Origin: Flavobacteriales bacterium
GTDB taxonomy: Bacteria; Bacteroidota; Bacteroidia; Flavobacteriales_F; PHOS-HE28
Assembly: GCA_024103275.1 (NCBI GenBank)
Contig: JAGFIV010000052.1
Span: 1 to 55,013, forward strand
Direction of reading: 5' to 3'
Length of the DNA stretch: 55,013 nt
The position numbers were made by a program, and so were the translations under genes. The notes under the pieces are model-generated. The model did no database searches and had not been told where the DNA came from. It was given only the letters and a program-made list of their open reading frames with translations. Shown in pieces: positions 1 to 10,522 of the stretch. How positions within the stretch are numbered: the stretch's first letter is position 1; each line of letters opens with the position of its first letter.

Positions 1-1690
<1,690 letters not shown>

Positions 1691-1732
1691 GCCAAGGTGT
1701 TTCAGCATTCAGCTTTCCCATTTCAACGTTCG

Positions 1733-1969
1733 ATGGACCTTCAGATCATCACCCCGGACAAGGAGCTTTTCAAGGGCCAGGCCAAGCGCGTGAGCGTGCC
1801 GGGCGTGGACGGCAGCATGGGCTTCCTGGACCACCACGCACCGCTGATCACCGTGCTGAAGGCCGGTGAGGTGAAGGTGCTCCTGCCGGACAACAGGACG
1901 GAGAGCTTCACCCTGAAGGGCGGCGTGGTGGAGGTGAACAACAACAAGGTGATCGTGCTGGCGGAGTGA
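1733..1969 (+). CDS. atpC: F1 ATP synthase subunit epsilon (short form)
   Basis: This encodes the epsilon subunit of the F1 rotor stalk. I chose the ATG at 1733 because homology begins at MDLQIITPDKELF; an upstream in-frame ATG at 1697 would add 12 unrelated residues. The product has only 78 residues and is the N-terminal beta-sandwich domain alone. The C-terminal helical hairpin, which inhibits ATP hydrolysis in other bacteria, is absent. Short epsilons of this kind are known in Bacteroidota, so this is a lineage trait rather than a truncation. The gene closes the operon, and a strong terminator follows. Confidence 0.95.
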   Translation: MDLQIITPDKELFKGQAKRVSVPGVDGSMGFLDHHAPLITVLKAGEVKVLLPDNRTESFTLKGGVVEVNNNKVIVLAE

Positions 1970-1990
1970 CCGCCCACGACCTGGCAATGC

Positions 1991-2020
1991 AGGGCCGTTC
2001 CGCAAGGGGCGGCCCTTTTT
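1991..2020 (+). terminator. Intrinsic terminator of the atpDC operon
   Basis: A perfect 7-bp stem, AGGGCCG (1991-1997) pairing with CGGCCCT (2010-2016), encloses a 12-base loop and runs straight into a T tract (2016-2020). It lies 21 bases after the atpC stop, so transcription of the ATP synthase genes should end here. Confidence 0.9.
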
Positions 2021-2101
2021 GCGTGCCGGTCCCGCACTTCCATCCCCAGGGCGATTGAACCAAAGCCCAACCGGCGTGTACGGGGACCAGCAAACCCATG
2101 G

Positions 2102-2109
2102 CACCTTTG
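2102..2109 (+). promoter_or_regulatory. Candidate -7 element before the MuiA-like gene
   Basis: CACCTTTG matches the Bacteroidota -7 consensus TAnnTTTG at all but the first base. It is followed by GC and ends 15 bases before the preferred ATG at 2125. Its position argues for the 2125 start, because the alternative ATG at 2098 would lie inside or before the promoter. Confidence 0.5.
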
Positions 2110-2124
2110 CAGCAAGCCCCGACC

Positions 2125-3717
2125 ATGCACAAGACCTTCCTTCCCGCCACCCTTCTGATCCTGTCGCCGGCGCTCGTCCACCGGCAGGCCCTTGCCCAGG
2201 ACGTGGCATCCAAGATCACCGCCGCCCACGTATTCCTGCAAGGCGCGCAGATCACCCGCACCGCCAGGACCACCCTGCCGGAAGGCACGAGCACCTTGGT
2301 CTTTACCGGGCTGGCCCAAGGGTTGGACCCGCGGAGCATCCAGCTTTCGGGCAAGGGCAATTTCATTATCCTGGGTATTGGCCACCGGACGAACTACCTG
2401 AGCGAAAGCCCGAAAAAGAAGGAGCTGGACGTGCTGACGGGGCGGATGAAAAAGCTGGACAAGGACCTGGCCCTGGAGAAGGCCATGCAGGAGGTATGGG
2501 CCAATGAGGAGCAGTTCTTGCTCAGGAACAGCGCGGTGGGCGGACAGCAGAACGGGGTGACCGTGGCACAGCTTACCGGGGTGAACGATTACATCCGTGA
2601 ACGCCTGCGCACGGTGAAGGTCAACTGGCTGGGCCAGCAGGAAAAGATCGCCGGCCTGCAGGAGGACAAGGACAAGCTGCAGAAGCAGATCAATGAGCTG
2701 CAGGGCGTGGCATCCAGGCCCACGAGCGAAGTGGTGGTGGACATCCAGGCCACGGCCGCCATGCCGGCCTCCTTCACCCTCTCCTACTTCGTTCCGCAGG
2801 CCGGATGGGTGCCCGCTTATGACCTGCGCACGCGCGGGGCGGGCCATCCCATGCAGTTGGCCATGAAGGCCCAGGTGACCAACAACAGCGGGGAGGACTG
2901 GGAACAAGTGGCCATGTCCTTCAGCAGCGGCAACCCCACGCAGGGCGGGATCATGCCCACCCTGGTACCGTGGACGCTCCTCCCCTTCCAGCCCGTGTAC
3001 CGTCCCATGGGTTCCGGCGCGGCCAGAAGTGCCGCCAAGTCCGAATCGCTGGCCTATGACCAGGACGCCTCCATGGCAGGCCGCCCGCCCGTCACGGTGG
3101 CGCAACAGGCGATCACCGTGGAATATGCCATCCGGATGCCCTTCAGCGTACCCAGTGACGGCAATCCGCACACGGTGGTGGTACAGGAACACGAGATGCC
3201 CGCCTCCTACCTGTACTTCGCCACGCCGAAGCTGGACAAGGATGCCTTCCTGTACGCCCGCGTCACCGGCTGGGAAGACCTGCGGCTGCTGAACGGCGAG
3301 GCCCATGTGTTCCTGGAGGGCACATACGTGGGAAAGAGCTACCTGCAATTGGACCTTCCCAAGGACACGCTGGAGATCGGCCTGGGCCGCGACAAGGGGG
3401 TGGTGGTGGAACGGGTGAAGCGGGCGGCCACCGATCAAAAGGCCCTGCTCGGCAACAGCCGCACGGTGGCCGTAGGCTGGGACATCCGTATACGCAACAC
3501 CAAGGACAGGGCGATCCAACTGGAATTGCGCGACCAGTATCCCTTGAGCGGGCAAAGCGAGATCGAGGTGAAGCTCACGGAAAGCGGCGGTGCCTCGGTG
3601 GACCCGGCTCAGGGCTCGCTGACCTGGCAAATGGCCATCCCTCCCGGAAAAACGGAGCAGGTGGGCTTCGCCTACACGGTGAAGTACCCGAAGGGATTGC
3701 GGCCTGTCCTGGAATAA
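2125..3717 (+). CDS. MuiA/DUF4139-family periplasmic or surface protein
   Basis: This resembles the 'mucoidy inhibitor A' family (DUF4140 at the N-terminus, DUF4139 at the C-terminus), whose biochemical role is unknown. From the ATG at 2125 the protein has 530 residues. It opens with a hydrophobic signal peptide (MHKTFLPATLLILSPAL, cleavage near AQD). The DUF4140-type beta domain covers about residues 25-90. Two charged, coiled-coil-like stretches follow (about 95-125 and 160-195). The large beta-rich DUF4139 domain holds motifs such as WVPAYDLR and NNSGEDWEQVAMSFSSGNPTQGG-like segments, typical of the family. An upstream ATG at 2098 would spoil the signal peptide and overlap the candidate promoter. 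It is a single-gene unit. Confidence 0.85.
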   Translation: MHKTFLPATLLILSPALVHRQALAQDVASKITAAHVFLQGAQITRTARTTLPEGTSTLVFTGLAQGLDPRSIQLSGKGNFIILGIGHRTNYLSESPKKKELDVLTGRMKKLDKDLALEKAMQEVWANEEQFLLRNSAVGGQQNGVTVAQLTGVNDYIRERLRTVKVNWLGQQEKIAGLQEDKDKLQKQINELQGVASRPTSEVVVDIQATAAMPASFTLSYFVPQAGWVPAYDLRTRGAGHPMQLAMKAQVTNNSGEDWEQVAMSFSSGNPTQGGIMPTLVPWTLLPFQPVYRPMGSGAARSAAKSESLAYDQDASMAGRPPVTVAQQAITVEYAIRMPFSVPSDGNPHTVVVQEHEMPASYLYFATPKLDKDAFLYARVTGWEDLRLLNGEAHVFLEGTYVGKSYLQLDLPKDTLEIGLGRDKGVVVERVKRAATDQKALLGNSRTVAVGWDIRIRNTKDRAIQLELRDQYPLSGQSEIEVKLTESGGASVDPAQGSLTWQMAIPPGKTEQVGFAYTVKYPKGLRPVLE

Positions 3718-3867
3718 TTGGCCAGGGCCTTGCTTTTTGCCTGGGTGCAAAGCTCCCGGGATGAAGGTACTTGGTCTTCCGATGGCGGTCCGGCCGGTCC
3801 CGAAGGCCAAGCCCCCACCAATCGAAAATCCCCATTTCAAGGTATTTTTCATGGGGATATGGCCAAC

Positions 3868-3875
3868 GACCTTTG
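3868..3875 (+). promoter_or_regulatory. Candidate -7 element before the NarL-type regulator
   Basis: GACCTTTG resembles TAnnTTTG with one mismatch at the first base and sits 23 bases before the chosen ATG at 3899. It supports that start over in-frame ATGs further upstream, including the one at 3737. Confidence 0.4.
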
Positions 3876-3898
3876 CGAGGCTTCAAGCTCCATCGCCG

Positions 3899-4534
3899 AT
3901 GACGATCTTGATCGTGGATGACCAATCGATGATGCTGGACGGCATCGAGGCCATTCTTTCAGGCATGCCCGACCTGGAGGTGGCCGGCCGTTGCTACAAC
4001 GGGCGTGAAGCCGTGACGCTGGCGCGTGAATTGGCCCCGGACGTGGTGTTGATGGACGTGAACATGCCGGACATGGACGGCATCGAGGCGACCAAGCATA
4101 TCCTGAAGGTGAGCCCGCAAAGCCGTGTGCTGATGTTGAGCATGTACGGCCACAGGGAGTTTGTACTGGAGGTGATGGCCGCGGGAGCCTCCGGTTACCT
4201 GCTGAAAAATGCGGGCAAGGAGGAACTGCGTCTGGCCTTGGGTGAGGTGGCGAATGGGGGAAAGTACCTGAGCCCGCAGTTGCGCCAACTGATGGAACAA
4301 GGTGACCAATACCGCGACCGCAGCGGCGACCTGGCTTACAACCCGCTGAGCAAACGCGAAATGGAGGTGGTGAAGCTGCTCATGAAGGAGCGGACCAACC
4401 AGGAGATCGCCGGGGAGCTGTTCATCAGCGTGGAAACGGTGATCACCCACCGGCGCAACATCATGCACAAATTGGATGTCCGCAACTTCGCGGGCCTGGT
4501 GAAATACGCCATGGAACGCGGCTGGGACCAATAG
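3899..4534 (+). CDS. LuxR/NarL-type response regulator
   Basis: This is a two-component response regulator of 211 residues. The receiver domain occupies about residues 1-120, with acidic residues D7-D8 and the predicted phospho-acceptor Asp53 in VLMDVNMPDMDG. The C-terminal LuxR-type helix-turn-helix (about 147-205) has the expected LSKREMEVVKLL and TNQEIAGELFISVETV patterns. The start at 3899 was chosen because MTILIVDDQ is the canonical beginning. Upstream in-frame ATGs add unrelated sequence. The cognate kinase is probably the TPR histidine kinase at 4994, which belongs to the HisKA_3 class that pairs with NarL-type regulators. Confidence 0.93.
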   Translation: MTILIVDDQSMMLDGIEAILSGMPDLEVAGRCYNGREAVTLARELAPDVVLMDVNMPDMDGIEATKHILKVSPQSRVLMLSMYGHREFVLEVMAAGASGYLLKNAGKEELRLALGEVANGGKYLSPQLRQLMEQGDQYRDRSGDLAYNPLSKREMEVVKLLMKERTNQEIAGELFISVETVITHRRNIMHKLDVRNFAGLVKYAMERGWDQ

Positions 4535-4568
4535 GAACAGGAAAACCAACCTCAACACCACCAAGGCC

Positions 4569-4958
4569 ATGGCAAAAACATTCACCACGCAAAGAGTAAC
4601 TGTAGATGACAGGAACGGGGTTGTACACTACTTCATTCTCGTGGTCCATGACGGAACGCTCGCTTTCAATGGAAAATCGGGCGATTCCTTGCCTTATGTT
4701 TCCACGGAAGGATTGGACCTGCCGTTCGTAAAGGATGCACCACAAGGCGCACCGGACCGGGTTTCCACATTTGCGTTGGGCATCACCGGCAAGACATTCA
4801 AAGGCAAGGGCAAATTCAATTTGAAGCTCACCTATCGAGGATCCGATGGCTCGGAGGAAACCGATTCGGTGGATATCGTGCGTGTGGGAGGTACGGCCAA
4901 CCCCGATGAGTTGGAGCTGCTGGCCACCTATGTTGGCGTGTCCGACCTGAAGGTTTGA
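4569..4958 (+). CDS. Orphan 129-residue protein between regulator and kinase
   Basis: I do not recognise this gene. It encodes 129 residues with no signal peptide, membrane segment or known motif. It reads as a mostly beta-strand soluble protein, with alternating hydrophobic patterns such as NLKLTYRGSDG and TDSVDIVRVGG. Its base composition is visibly less GC-rich than the genes on both sides (A- and T-ending codons are common), which suggests recent transfer or relaxed codon use. It lies 34 bases after the regulator gene and 35 bases before the histidine kinase on the same strand, so it is probably co-transcribed with them. It could be an output or accessory protein of that system (inference only). 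Confidence 0.7.
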   Translation: MAKTFTTQRVTVDDRNGVVHYFILVVHDGTLAFNGKSGDSLPYVSTEGLDLPFVKDAPQGAPDRVSTFALGITGKTFKGKGKFNLKLTYRGSDGSEETDSVDIVRVGGTANPDELELLATYVGVSDLKV

Positions 4959-4993
4959 CCATCCCATGCAAGCCTTGAAGGAACGGCCCTGAG

Positions 4994-7027
4994 ATGTCCC
5001 GACCTCTGCTGTGGAGCACATTCATTTCCTTGGCGGGGCTGACCGCCACAGGTCCGTCCGTGCTGGCCCAAACAAGGGAACAGTACCAGGCATTCCTGGA
5101 AGCTTCGGCCACGTGGGACATGCATGCCCTGCATGAGATGGCGCAGCGGCTGGGCGCCTCGCCATCGGGGGGAGAAAGGACCTTGGGCCTGCTGGTCCTG
5201 GCCAAGATCGATTATCGCGAGCAACGGCTGGCCGCGTCCATGCAGAAGCTGGACAGCATCCTGCAATACCACGGCACCGGCGAGGCTGAATTGCTGGCCC
5301 GCGCGCATCGCGAGAAGTGCATCATCAATACGGACCTGCAGTTTTTGCCCCAAGCGGTCAGGGAGGCCGATCTGGGCCTGGCCCTGGTGGACAGCTCCAC
5401 CGCGCCGGGCCTATACGCCGAACTGCTCGTGGCCAAGGCCGAGGCCTTGTCCGAAATACCGGAATACAACCAGGCCCACCAATTACTGACCCAAGCTTAT
5501 CATCTGGCGGAAAAGGCTGCGGACAAGGTCTGGATGGGGGGGGCCCTGATGGCCCTCGGCAACATCCAATATGGCCAGCGGAACTACGATAAGGCCGTGG
5601 AAAGCTACCGCCAGGCGATCCAGGTCGTACAGGATGCCTCCAACCAGGTGGCCGTGCATGCCATTTCCAATCTGGCGGCCGCCTCGGCAATGTCCGGGAA
5701 GCTCGATCCGGCGAGGCAAATCCTGGACAGCCTGTTGACCGTCCTGGGGCCGAAGGACCCGGCGCTCCAGTACAATTGCATGTCCATCCTCGGATTCATC
5801 AGTGCCCGGCAAGGAAACTATGCCGAGGCCGTGAGCCGGTACCGGGCAGCCTTGGCCTTCGCCGATTCGGTGGGCCTCCGCGAGGGAAGGACGAAGACCA
5901 AGCAGCTCTTGGCCACCGCACTTTGGAACCTGGGGGACCGGGCCCAGGGCCTGGCATTGGCCAATGATGCCTTGGCGTCCGCCCAGCAGGAGAAGGAAGT
6001 GGCCACGCAGGTGGAACTGCACCGCCGCTTGGCCCGATGGCAAAACATCCTGGGCAACGACCGATCGGCCTATGAACACGCCACGACCTATGCCGCCTTG
6101 TCCGACTCCCTGGTCAAAGCCCGCTTCAACCAGCAGCTGATCCAGGCCGATATCCTGTTCGACACGGAACGCAGGGAACACCAGATCGAACGGCAAAAAC
6201 AGGCCTTGGAACTTGCCTACGTAGCGGACCGGCGGAAGAACCTGCAACGCATCCTGCTGGGCCTCACGGTGGTCGCCATCACCATCATCGCATTGTTGCT
6301 GTGGCGATCGCTGCGCCGCAAGCAAAAGCTGGGCGAACAGGAGCGGCAATTACACATCCAGGAGGTGAACGACCTGATGCGGCGCAACGAGATCAACACC
6401 ATGCAAGCCATGTTGGAAGGGCAGGAAAAGGAAAGGGAGCGCACGGCCAAAGACCTGCACGACCGGCTGGGCGCCATGCTCAGCACCATCAAGATGCAGG
6501 TGGGGGCGCTGGAAAGCAAGGTGGAGGAAGCGCAGGCGGAACAGCACGGCCTGTACGAAAGGGTGATCCATCTGTTGGACGAGGCCGTGGGCGAGGTGCG
6601 GCGCATTGCGTATGGCATGAACTCACTGACCCTATCGCGCTTCGGGCTGGCCAAGGCCTTGGAGGATCTCTGCGACAATGTGCGCATATCCGGCAAGCTG
6701 GTCGTGGAACTCAAGCTTTATGGCCTGGAACAGCGGATGGACCGCCGGGTGGAGATCGTCATCTACCGGATCGTCCAGGAATTGATCAGCAATGTCCTGA
6801 AGCACGCCGAGGCACACGAGATCAGCGTGTCCGTCACCCGTGAGGCCGGGCGGATCAGCGTAATGATTTCCGACGACGGCAAGGGCTTCGACCCGTCCAA
6901 GGCGTCGGGCGGGATAGGCCTGGACAACGTACGCAGCCGGGCGGCCTCCATCGGGGCAACTGTACATGTGGACAGCACACCGGGGCATGGCACCACCGTG
7001 AGCGTGGAAGGGGCCTTGGCGGAGTGA
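4994..7027 (+). CDS. TPR-containing sensor histidine kinase (HisKA_3)
   Basis: This is a 677-residue sensor kinase. A signal peptide (residues 1-25) leads a periplasmic tetratricopeptide-repeat region (about 60-380) with clear TPR signatures such as ALGNIQYGQRNYDKAVESYRQA. One membrane helix spans about 418-440. The dimerisation/phospho-acceptor domain follows, with KDLHDRLGAML and His489 as the predicted phosphorylated residue. A HATPase_c domain ends the protein (N-box near ELISNVLKHAE, G1 motif DDGKGFDP, G2 GGIGLDNV). This TPR-TM-HisKA_3 design is common in Bacteroidota, and the likely partner is the NarL-type regulator at 3899-4534. The TPR part may bind a periplasmic peptide or protein; the ligand is unknown. 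Confidence 0.92.
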   Translation: MSRPLLWSTFISLAGLTATGPSVLAQTREQYQAFLEASATWDMHALHEMAQRLGASPSGGERTLGLLVLAKIDYREQRLAASMQKLDSILQYHGTGEAELLARAHREKCIINTDLQFLPQAVREADLGLALVDSSTAPGLYAELLVAKAEALSEIPEYNQAHQLLTQAYHLAEKAADKVWMGGALMALGNIQYGQRNYDKAVESYRQAIQVVQDASNQVAVHAISNLAAASAMSGKLDPARQILDSLLTVLGPKDPALQYNCMSILGFISARQGNYAEAVSRYRAALAFADSVGLREGRTKTKQLLATALWNLGDRAQGLALANDALASAQQEKEVATQVELHRRLARWQNILGNDRSAYEHATTYAALSDSLVKARFNQQLIQADILFDTERREHQIERQKQALELAYVADRRKNLQRILLGLTVVAITIIALLLWRSLRRKQKLGEQERQLHIQEVNDLMRRNEINTMQAMLEGQEKERERTAKDLHDRLGAMLSTIKMQVGALESKVEEAQAEQHGLYERVIHLLDEAVGEVRRIAYGMNSLTLSRFGLAKALEDLCDNVRISGKLVVELKLYGLEQRMDRRVEIVIYRIVQELISNVLKHAEAHEISVSVTREAGRISVMISDDGKGFDPSKASGGIGLDNVRSRAASIGATVHVDSTPGHGTTVSVEGALAE

Positions 7028-7140
7028 AAAGGTGGATGGCGGCCGCTCCTGCCAAAAAATGCGGGTCGGAGCACCCCGGGTTGTCAGGCGGTGCGGTGCC
7101 CGGAAAACCATCTAAATTGGATGCCTATTTCCGATGTGGA

Positions 7141-9228
7141 ATGGCATCGTGGCACGCTTCCATCCCCTTTATCGTGGCCATGGCCATGCCGGGCACAACG
7201 AGGGGGCAAACTTTCACCGGCAACGGCGCGGTTATCCCGGGCGAGGGGTCGGTGCTGGAACTGAACCTGGACGTGGCCGGCCTGCCGCCCGCTTTGAACA
7301 CGGGATCCTATGGTTTGGAGCAGATCTGCATCACGGTGGACCATAGCTGGATAGAAGGGCTGGCCTTGGCCTGCGTGGCACCCGATGGCACCACCGTATT
7401 GCTCACTTCGGGAATCGGGGGCAGCAGCGACCACTACACCAACACCTGCTTCGCCGCGGGCGCGGAACTGACGATCATGCAGGGTTCGCCGCCGTTTACG
7501 GGCACATTCCGGCCCATGGAGGACATGGCGGTGATCAACAACGGGCAAGATGGAAACGGGACCTGGAAGCTGCGCATTACGGATACATCACCCCCAGGCA
7601 ACTCCGGTTCAGTGATCGCCTGGAGCCTCTCTTTCGGCGATGAACCCGCGGCCCCGTTCTCATTCCAATCATCCAACCTGCCCATCGTGGTCATCGATAC
7701 CGACGGACAGGACATCCCTTCGGAAGGGAAGATCCCGGCAACAATGGGCATCGTCTACAATGGGATCGGGTCATCGAACCTGCCAAGCGGGCCTTACAAT
7801 GAATACAATGGCCCCATCGGCATCGAGATGCACGGTTCCTCCTCGAACACGGCACCGAAAAAATCATACTCCTTCGAGTTCCGTGATTCCTTCGGGGAAG
7901 ACCTGAATGCGCCGATCCTGGGCATGCCTGCCGGCAGCGATTGGCTGCTGGTGGCCAATTACTTCGACAAGTCGTTGATGAACAACACCCTGGCCTATCA
8001 TCTGGGCCAAGCCATGGGCCACTATGCACCCCGGCATCGCAATGTGGAGGTGGTGGTGAACGGCACTTATGTGGGCGTATATGTCCTGGTGGAACGGATC
8101 AAGCGGAGTGCGGCTCGCCTGGACCTGGCCAAGCTTGATCCGGATGAGATCAGCGGCGATGATGTCACGGGCGGATACATCATCAGCATCGACCGGAACG
8201 GGGGCCCCGGTTCGGGCTTCGCCTCAACCTTTTTGCCGCCCGCGCACGAATTCGGGCAGGAAGTCTTTTTCCGCTACCGGTATCCGAAGGCGGAAGCCAT
8301 CGTGCCGGAACAGGAAGCGTATATCCAAGCCTACGTCGACAGTTTCGAGACCGCCTTGGCCGGCCCGGGTTTCACCGACCCGGAAGATGGGTACCGCGCC
8401 TATGCCGATGTCAACACCTTCATCGACCTGTTCCTCTTGAATGAATTGAGCCGCAATGTGGACAGCTACCGCCTGAGCACCTACCTGCACAAGGACAAGA
8501 ACAGCCGGGGCGGGAAACTTCGTGCGGGCCCGCCGTGGGACTATGACCTGGCCTGGGGAAATGCCTATTACTGCGGCGGTGCCTCCACTTCGGGTTGGGC
8601 CTATCAATTCGGCGATGCCTGTTCCTTTGACGACTACCAGGTTCCGTTCTGGTGGGGCCGCTTCATGGAAGACAGCGCATTCGTGGAGGCCCTGCATTGC
8701 CGCTGGACGGAACTTCGCGACAACGTGTTGAGCCCGGCCTCCATCTCAGCCTATTGCGATTCCGTGGCCGCCCAGTTGCAGGAAGCCCAGCAACGCAACT
8801 TCACGGCATGGCCCATCCTGGGCACCTACGTGTGGCCCAACCCGGAACCGGTTCCCTTGACCTATGCGGGTGAAGTGCAGGAACTGAAGGATTTCGTCAA
8901 CGCCCGATGGGCCTGGCTGGACGGAAACATGCCGGGCAGCTGGGGATGTTCGACCACGGGGTTGGCCGACCCCGGGAACATTCTTGTCACCCAACCCTTC
9001 CCCAATCCGTTCAGCAACGCGCTTCGGCTACGCCCGAATGGGCATGCCATCATCGGGGCGAAGCTGATGGACCCGTTGGGACGGATGGTGGCGCAAGGCA
9101 ATCGCCCGATCCTTCCGGGGGAAACCGGGACCCTGCCCATCCCCGGGCACCTGGCCCCCGGAAGCTACATCCTGGTGGTCACCACCAAGGAGGGTGCATC
9201 ATCAGCCTTCCGCGTGGTGCACGAATAG
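7141..9228 (+). CDS. Secreted CotH-kinase protein with P-domain and T9SS sorting signal
   Basis: The likely start is the ATG at 7141, where a signal peptide begins (MASWHASIPFIVAMAMPG); an in-frame ATG at 7024 would overlap the kinase gene and add 39 unlikely residues. The 695-residue product has a proprotein-convertase P-like beta domain (about 20-160, with NGTWKLRITDTSPPGNSG). A CotH kinase domain follows (about 185-530), including IEMHGSSS, KKSYSFEFRD, GVYVLVERIK and the Asp-rich PPWDYDLAWGN segment typical of CotH active sites. A type-A T9SS sorting domain ends it (PFPNPFSNALRL through GSYILVV). CotH proteins phosphorylate surface proteins in spore formers. Here the enzyme would act outside the cell or on the surface; its substrate is unknown. 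Confidence 0.88.
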   Translation: MASWHASIPFIVAMAMPGTTRGQTFTGNGAVIPGEGSVLELNLDVAGLPPALNTGSYGLEQICITVDHSWIEGLALACVAPDGTTVLLTSGIGGSSDHYTNTCFAAGAELTIMQGSPPFTGTFRPMEDMAVINNGQDGNGTWKLRITDTSPPGNSGSVIAWSLSFGDEPAAPFSFQSSNLPIVVIDTDGQDIPSEGKIPATMGIVYNGIGSSNLPSGPYNEYNGPIGIEMHGSSSNTAPKKSYSFEFRDSFGEDLNAPILGMPAGSDWLLVANYFDKSLMNNTLAYHLGQAMGHYAPRHRNVEVVVNGTYVGVYVLVERIKRSAARLDLAKLDPDEISGDDVTGGYIISIDRNGGPGSGFASTFLPPAHEFGQEVFFRYRYPKAEAIVPEQEAYIQAYVDSFETALAGPGFTDPEDGYRAYADVNTFIDLFLLNELSRNVDSYRLSTYLHKDKNSRGGKLRAGPPWDYDLAWGNAYYCGGASTSGWAYQFGDACSFDDYQVPFWWGRFMEDSAFVEALHCRWTELRDNVLSPASISAYCDSVAAQLQEAQQRNFTAWPILGTYVWPNPEPVPLTYAGEVQELKDFVNARWAWLDGNMPGSWGCSTTGLADPGNILVTQPFPNPFSNALRLRPNGHAIIGAKLMDPLGRMVAQGNRPILPGETGTLPIPGHLAPGSYILVVTTKEGASSAFRVVHE

Positions 9229-9244
9229 CGGACCTGCCGGGCCT

Positions 9245-10321
9245 TCAGGCGGCCATCCCCACCTGGCGCAAATGGACCAAGTGGGAACGCAAAGCGCCCA
9301 TCAACGTGGGGAATTCCTGGTAATGCACACCGAACTCGGCGCATACCTGCTTCAACCTCTTGTTGATGGCCGGGTAATGCACATGGCTGATCAACGGGAA
9401 CAAGTGATGCTCCACCTGGAAATTCAGGCCGCCGAAAAGCCAGTTCCATAGCCGGTTGTGCGTGGCGAAATTCACGGTGGTGTTCACCTGGTGTATGGCC
9501 CATTCGTTCCCGATGGCACGCCCATCGGCGGAGGGGTCCACGAACTCCACCCCTTCCACCACATGGGCCAGCTGGAACACCACCGAGATGAACAGCCCGG
9601 TGACGAACACCATCACGCCATAGCCGATCAGCGTGGGCAGCACGCCCACCTTCAACATGGGCACCACCAGGAAGATGGCCACATAGCCCAGCTTGGTGCA
9701 CCAGAAGACAATGTGCTCCTTGCGCGTCATGGGCTTCATGCGCACTTCATGGCTCACCTTCCCGGTGAAGTACTTGCGCATGTCGTTGTAGAAGATCCAG
9801 AACAGGTAGGTGGTGCCATAGAGGAAAAGGACGTAGATGTGCTGGTAGCGGTGGTACCACCGGCGTTTCTGGCCGGCATGCACACGCACCCAGGGCTCGA
9901 TGTCGATATCGTCGTCCATGCCTTCCACATTGGTGTAAGTGTGGTGGTTCTGGTTGTGCTTGATCTTCCAGAAATGCACGCTTCCCCCCATCAGATTGAG
10001 GGAATGGCCCATCAGCTCATTCACCCATTTGCGCCCGCTGTAGCTGCCGTGGGCCCCGTCGTGCATCACGTTGAACCCCACGCTGGCAAGCACCAGGCCC
10101 AACAAGGCGCAAAGGGCCAGGGCGAGCCAGGGGCTGCCCGGCGTGAAGAACACCAGCAGAGTATAGAGCGTCACCATGGCGGTGAGCAGGATGGCGGTCT
10201 TCCAGTAAAGGCGCGCGTTTCCCGTTTTCTTCAGGTTATTCTCCCTGAAATAGGCATCGATGACCTGGCGGAGCCGCTGGAAGAACACGGGCGGCGTGGG
10301 AGCAAAGGTTGTGCGTGGCAT
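9245..10321 (-). CDS. Acyl-lipid/acyl-CoA fatty acid desaturase (front-end type)
   Basis: This is a membrane di-iron desaturase of 358 residues that would introduce a double bond into fatty acyl chains. All three histidine boxes are present: HDGAH at 87-91, HNQNHH at 122-127, and QVEHH at 302-306. The Q-for-H in the third box is the mark of front-end (delta-5/6-like) desaturases, but the cytochrome b5 domain of eukaryotic members is missing. Hydrophobic segments flank the boxes. The start MPRTTFAP at 10321 is supported by a TACATTCG element ending only 7 bases upstream. The gene ends 16 bases from the stop of the convergent CotH gene. Confidence 0.93.
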   Translation of the reverse strand: MPRTTFAPTPPVFFQRLRQVIDAYFRENNLKKTGNARLYWKTAILLTAMVTLYTLLVFFTPGSPWLALALCALLGLVLASVGFNVMHDGAHGSYSGRKWVNELMGHSLNLMGGSVHFWKIKHNQNHHTYTNVEGMDDDIDIEPWVRVHAGQKRRWYHRYQHIYVLFLYGTTYLFWIFYNDMRKYFTGKVSHEVRMKPMTRKEHIVFWCTKLGYVAIFLVVPMLKVGVLPTLIGYGVMVFVTGLFISVVFQLAHVVEGVEFVDPSADGRAIGNEWAIHQVNTTVNFATHNRLWNWLFGGLNFQVEHHLFPLISHVHYPAINKRLKQVCAEFGVHYQEFPTLMGALRSHLVHLRQVGMAA

Positions 10322-10328
10322 TCGGGGG

Positions 10329-10336
10329 CGAATGTA
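10329..10336 (-). promoter_or_regulatory. -7 element of the desaturase gene
   Basis: On the minus strand this reads TACATTCG, one mismatch from TAnnTTTG, and is followed by CCCC. It ends 7 bases before the desaturase ATG, so the transcript should have almost no leader. Confidence 0.55.
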
Positions 10337-10434
10337 CCTGTGCGGAGGGCATCGCTTCCGGCCATGCGGGGGCAAGCCATGGGGCGGGCGCGGAAAAATA
10401 TCTTGCCGATCGTCGGAAATCCGTTGGAACCCTG

Positions 10435-10442
10435 TACATTCG
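10435..10442 (+). promoter_or_regulatory. -7 element of the RRM protein gene
   Basis: TACATTCG followed by CCCC is the same sequence as the divergent desaturase promoter. It ends 80 bases before the ATG at 10523, which implies an unusually long leader for this window. The leader might carry cold-shock or autoregulatory structure. Confidence 0.5.
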
Positions 10443-10522
10443 CCCCGCTTTGGCCACCGGTTCTTTGGCGAGAACGATGTCCGGGGCGGAACAAACAAAC
10501 AACACACCAGTCAGTCGAACTC

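Noticed and set aside
3718..3760. Possible terminator after the MuiA-like gene
   Set aside because: The pairing bases CCAGG and CCTGG are short and the T run lies in the loop rather than after the stem.
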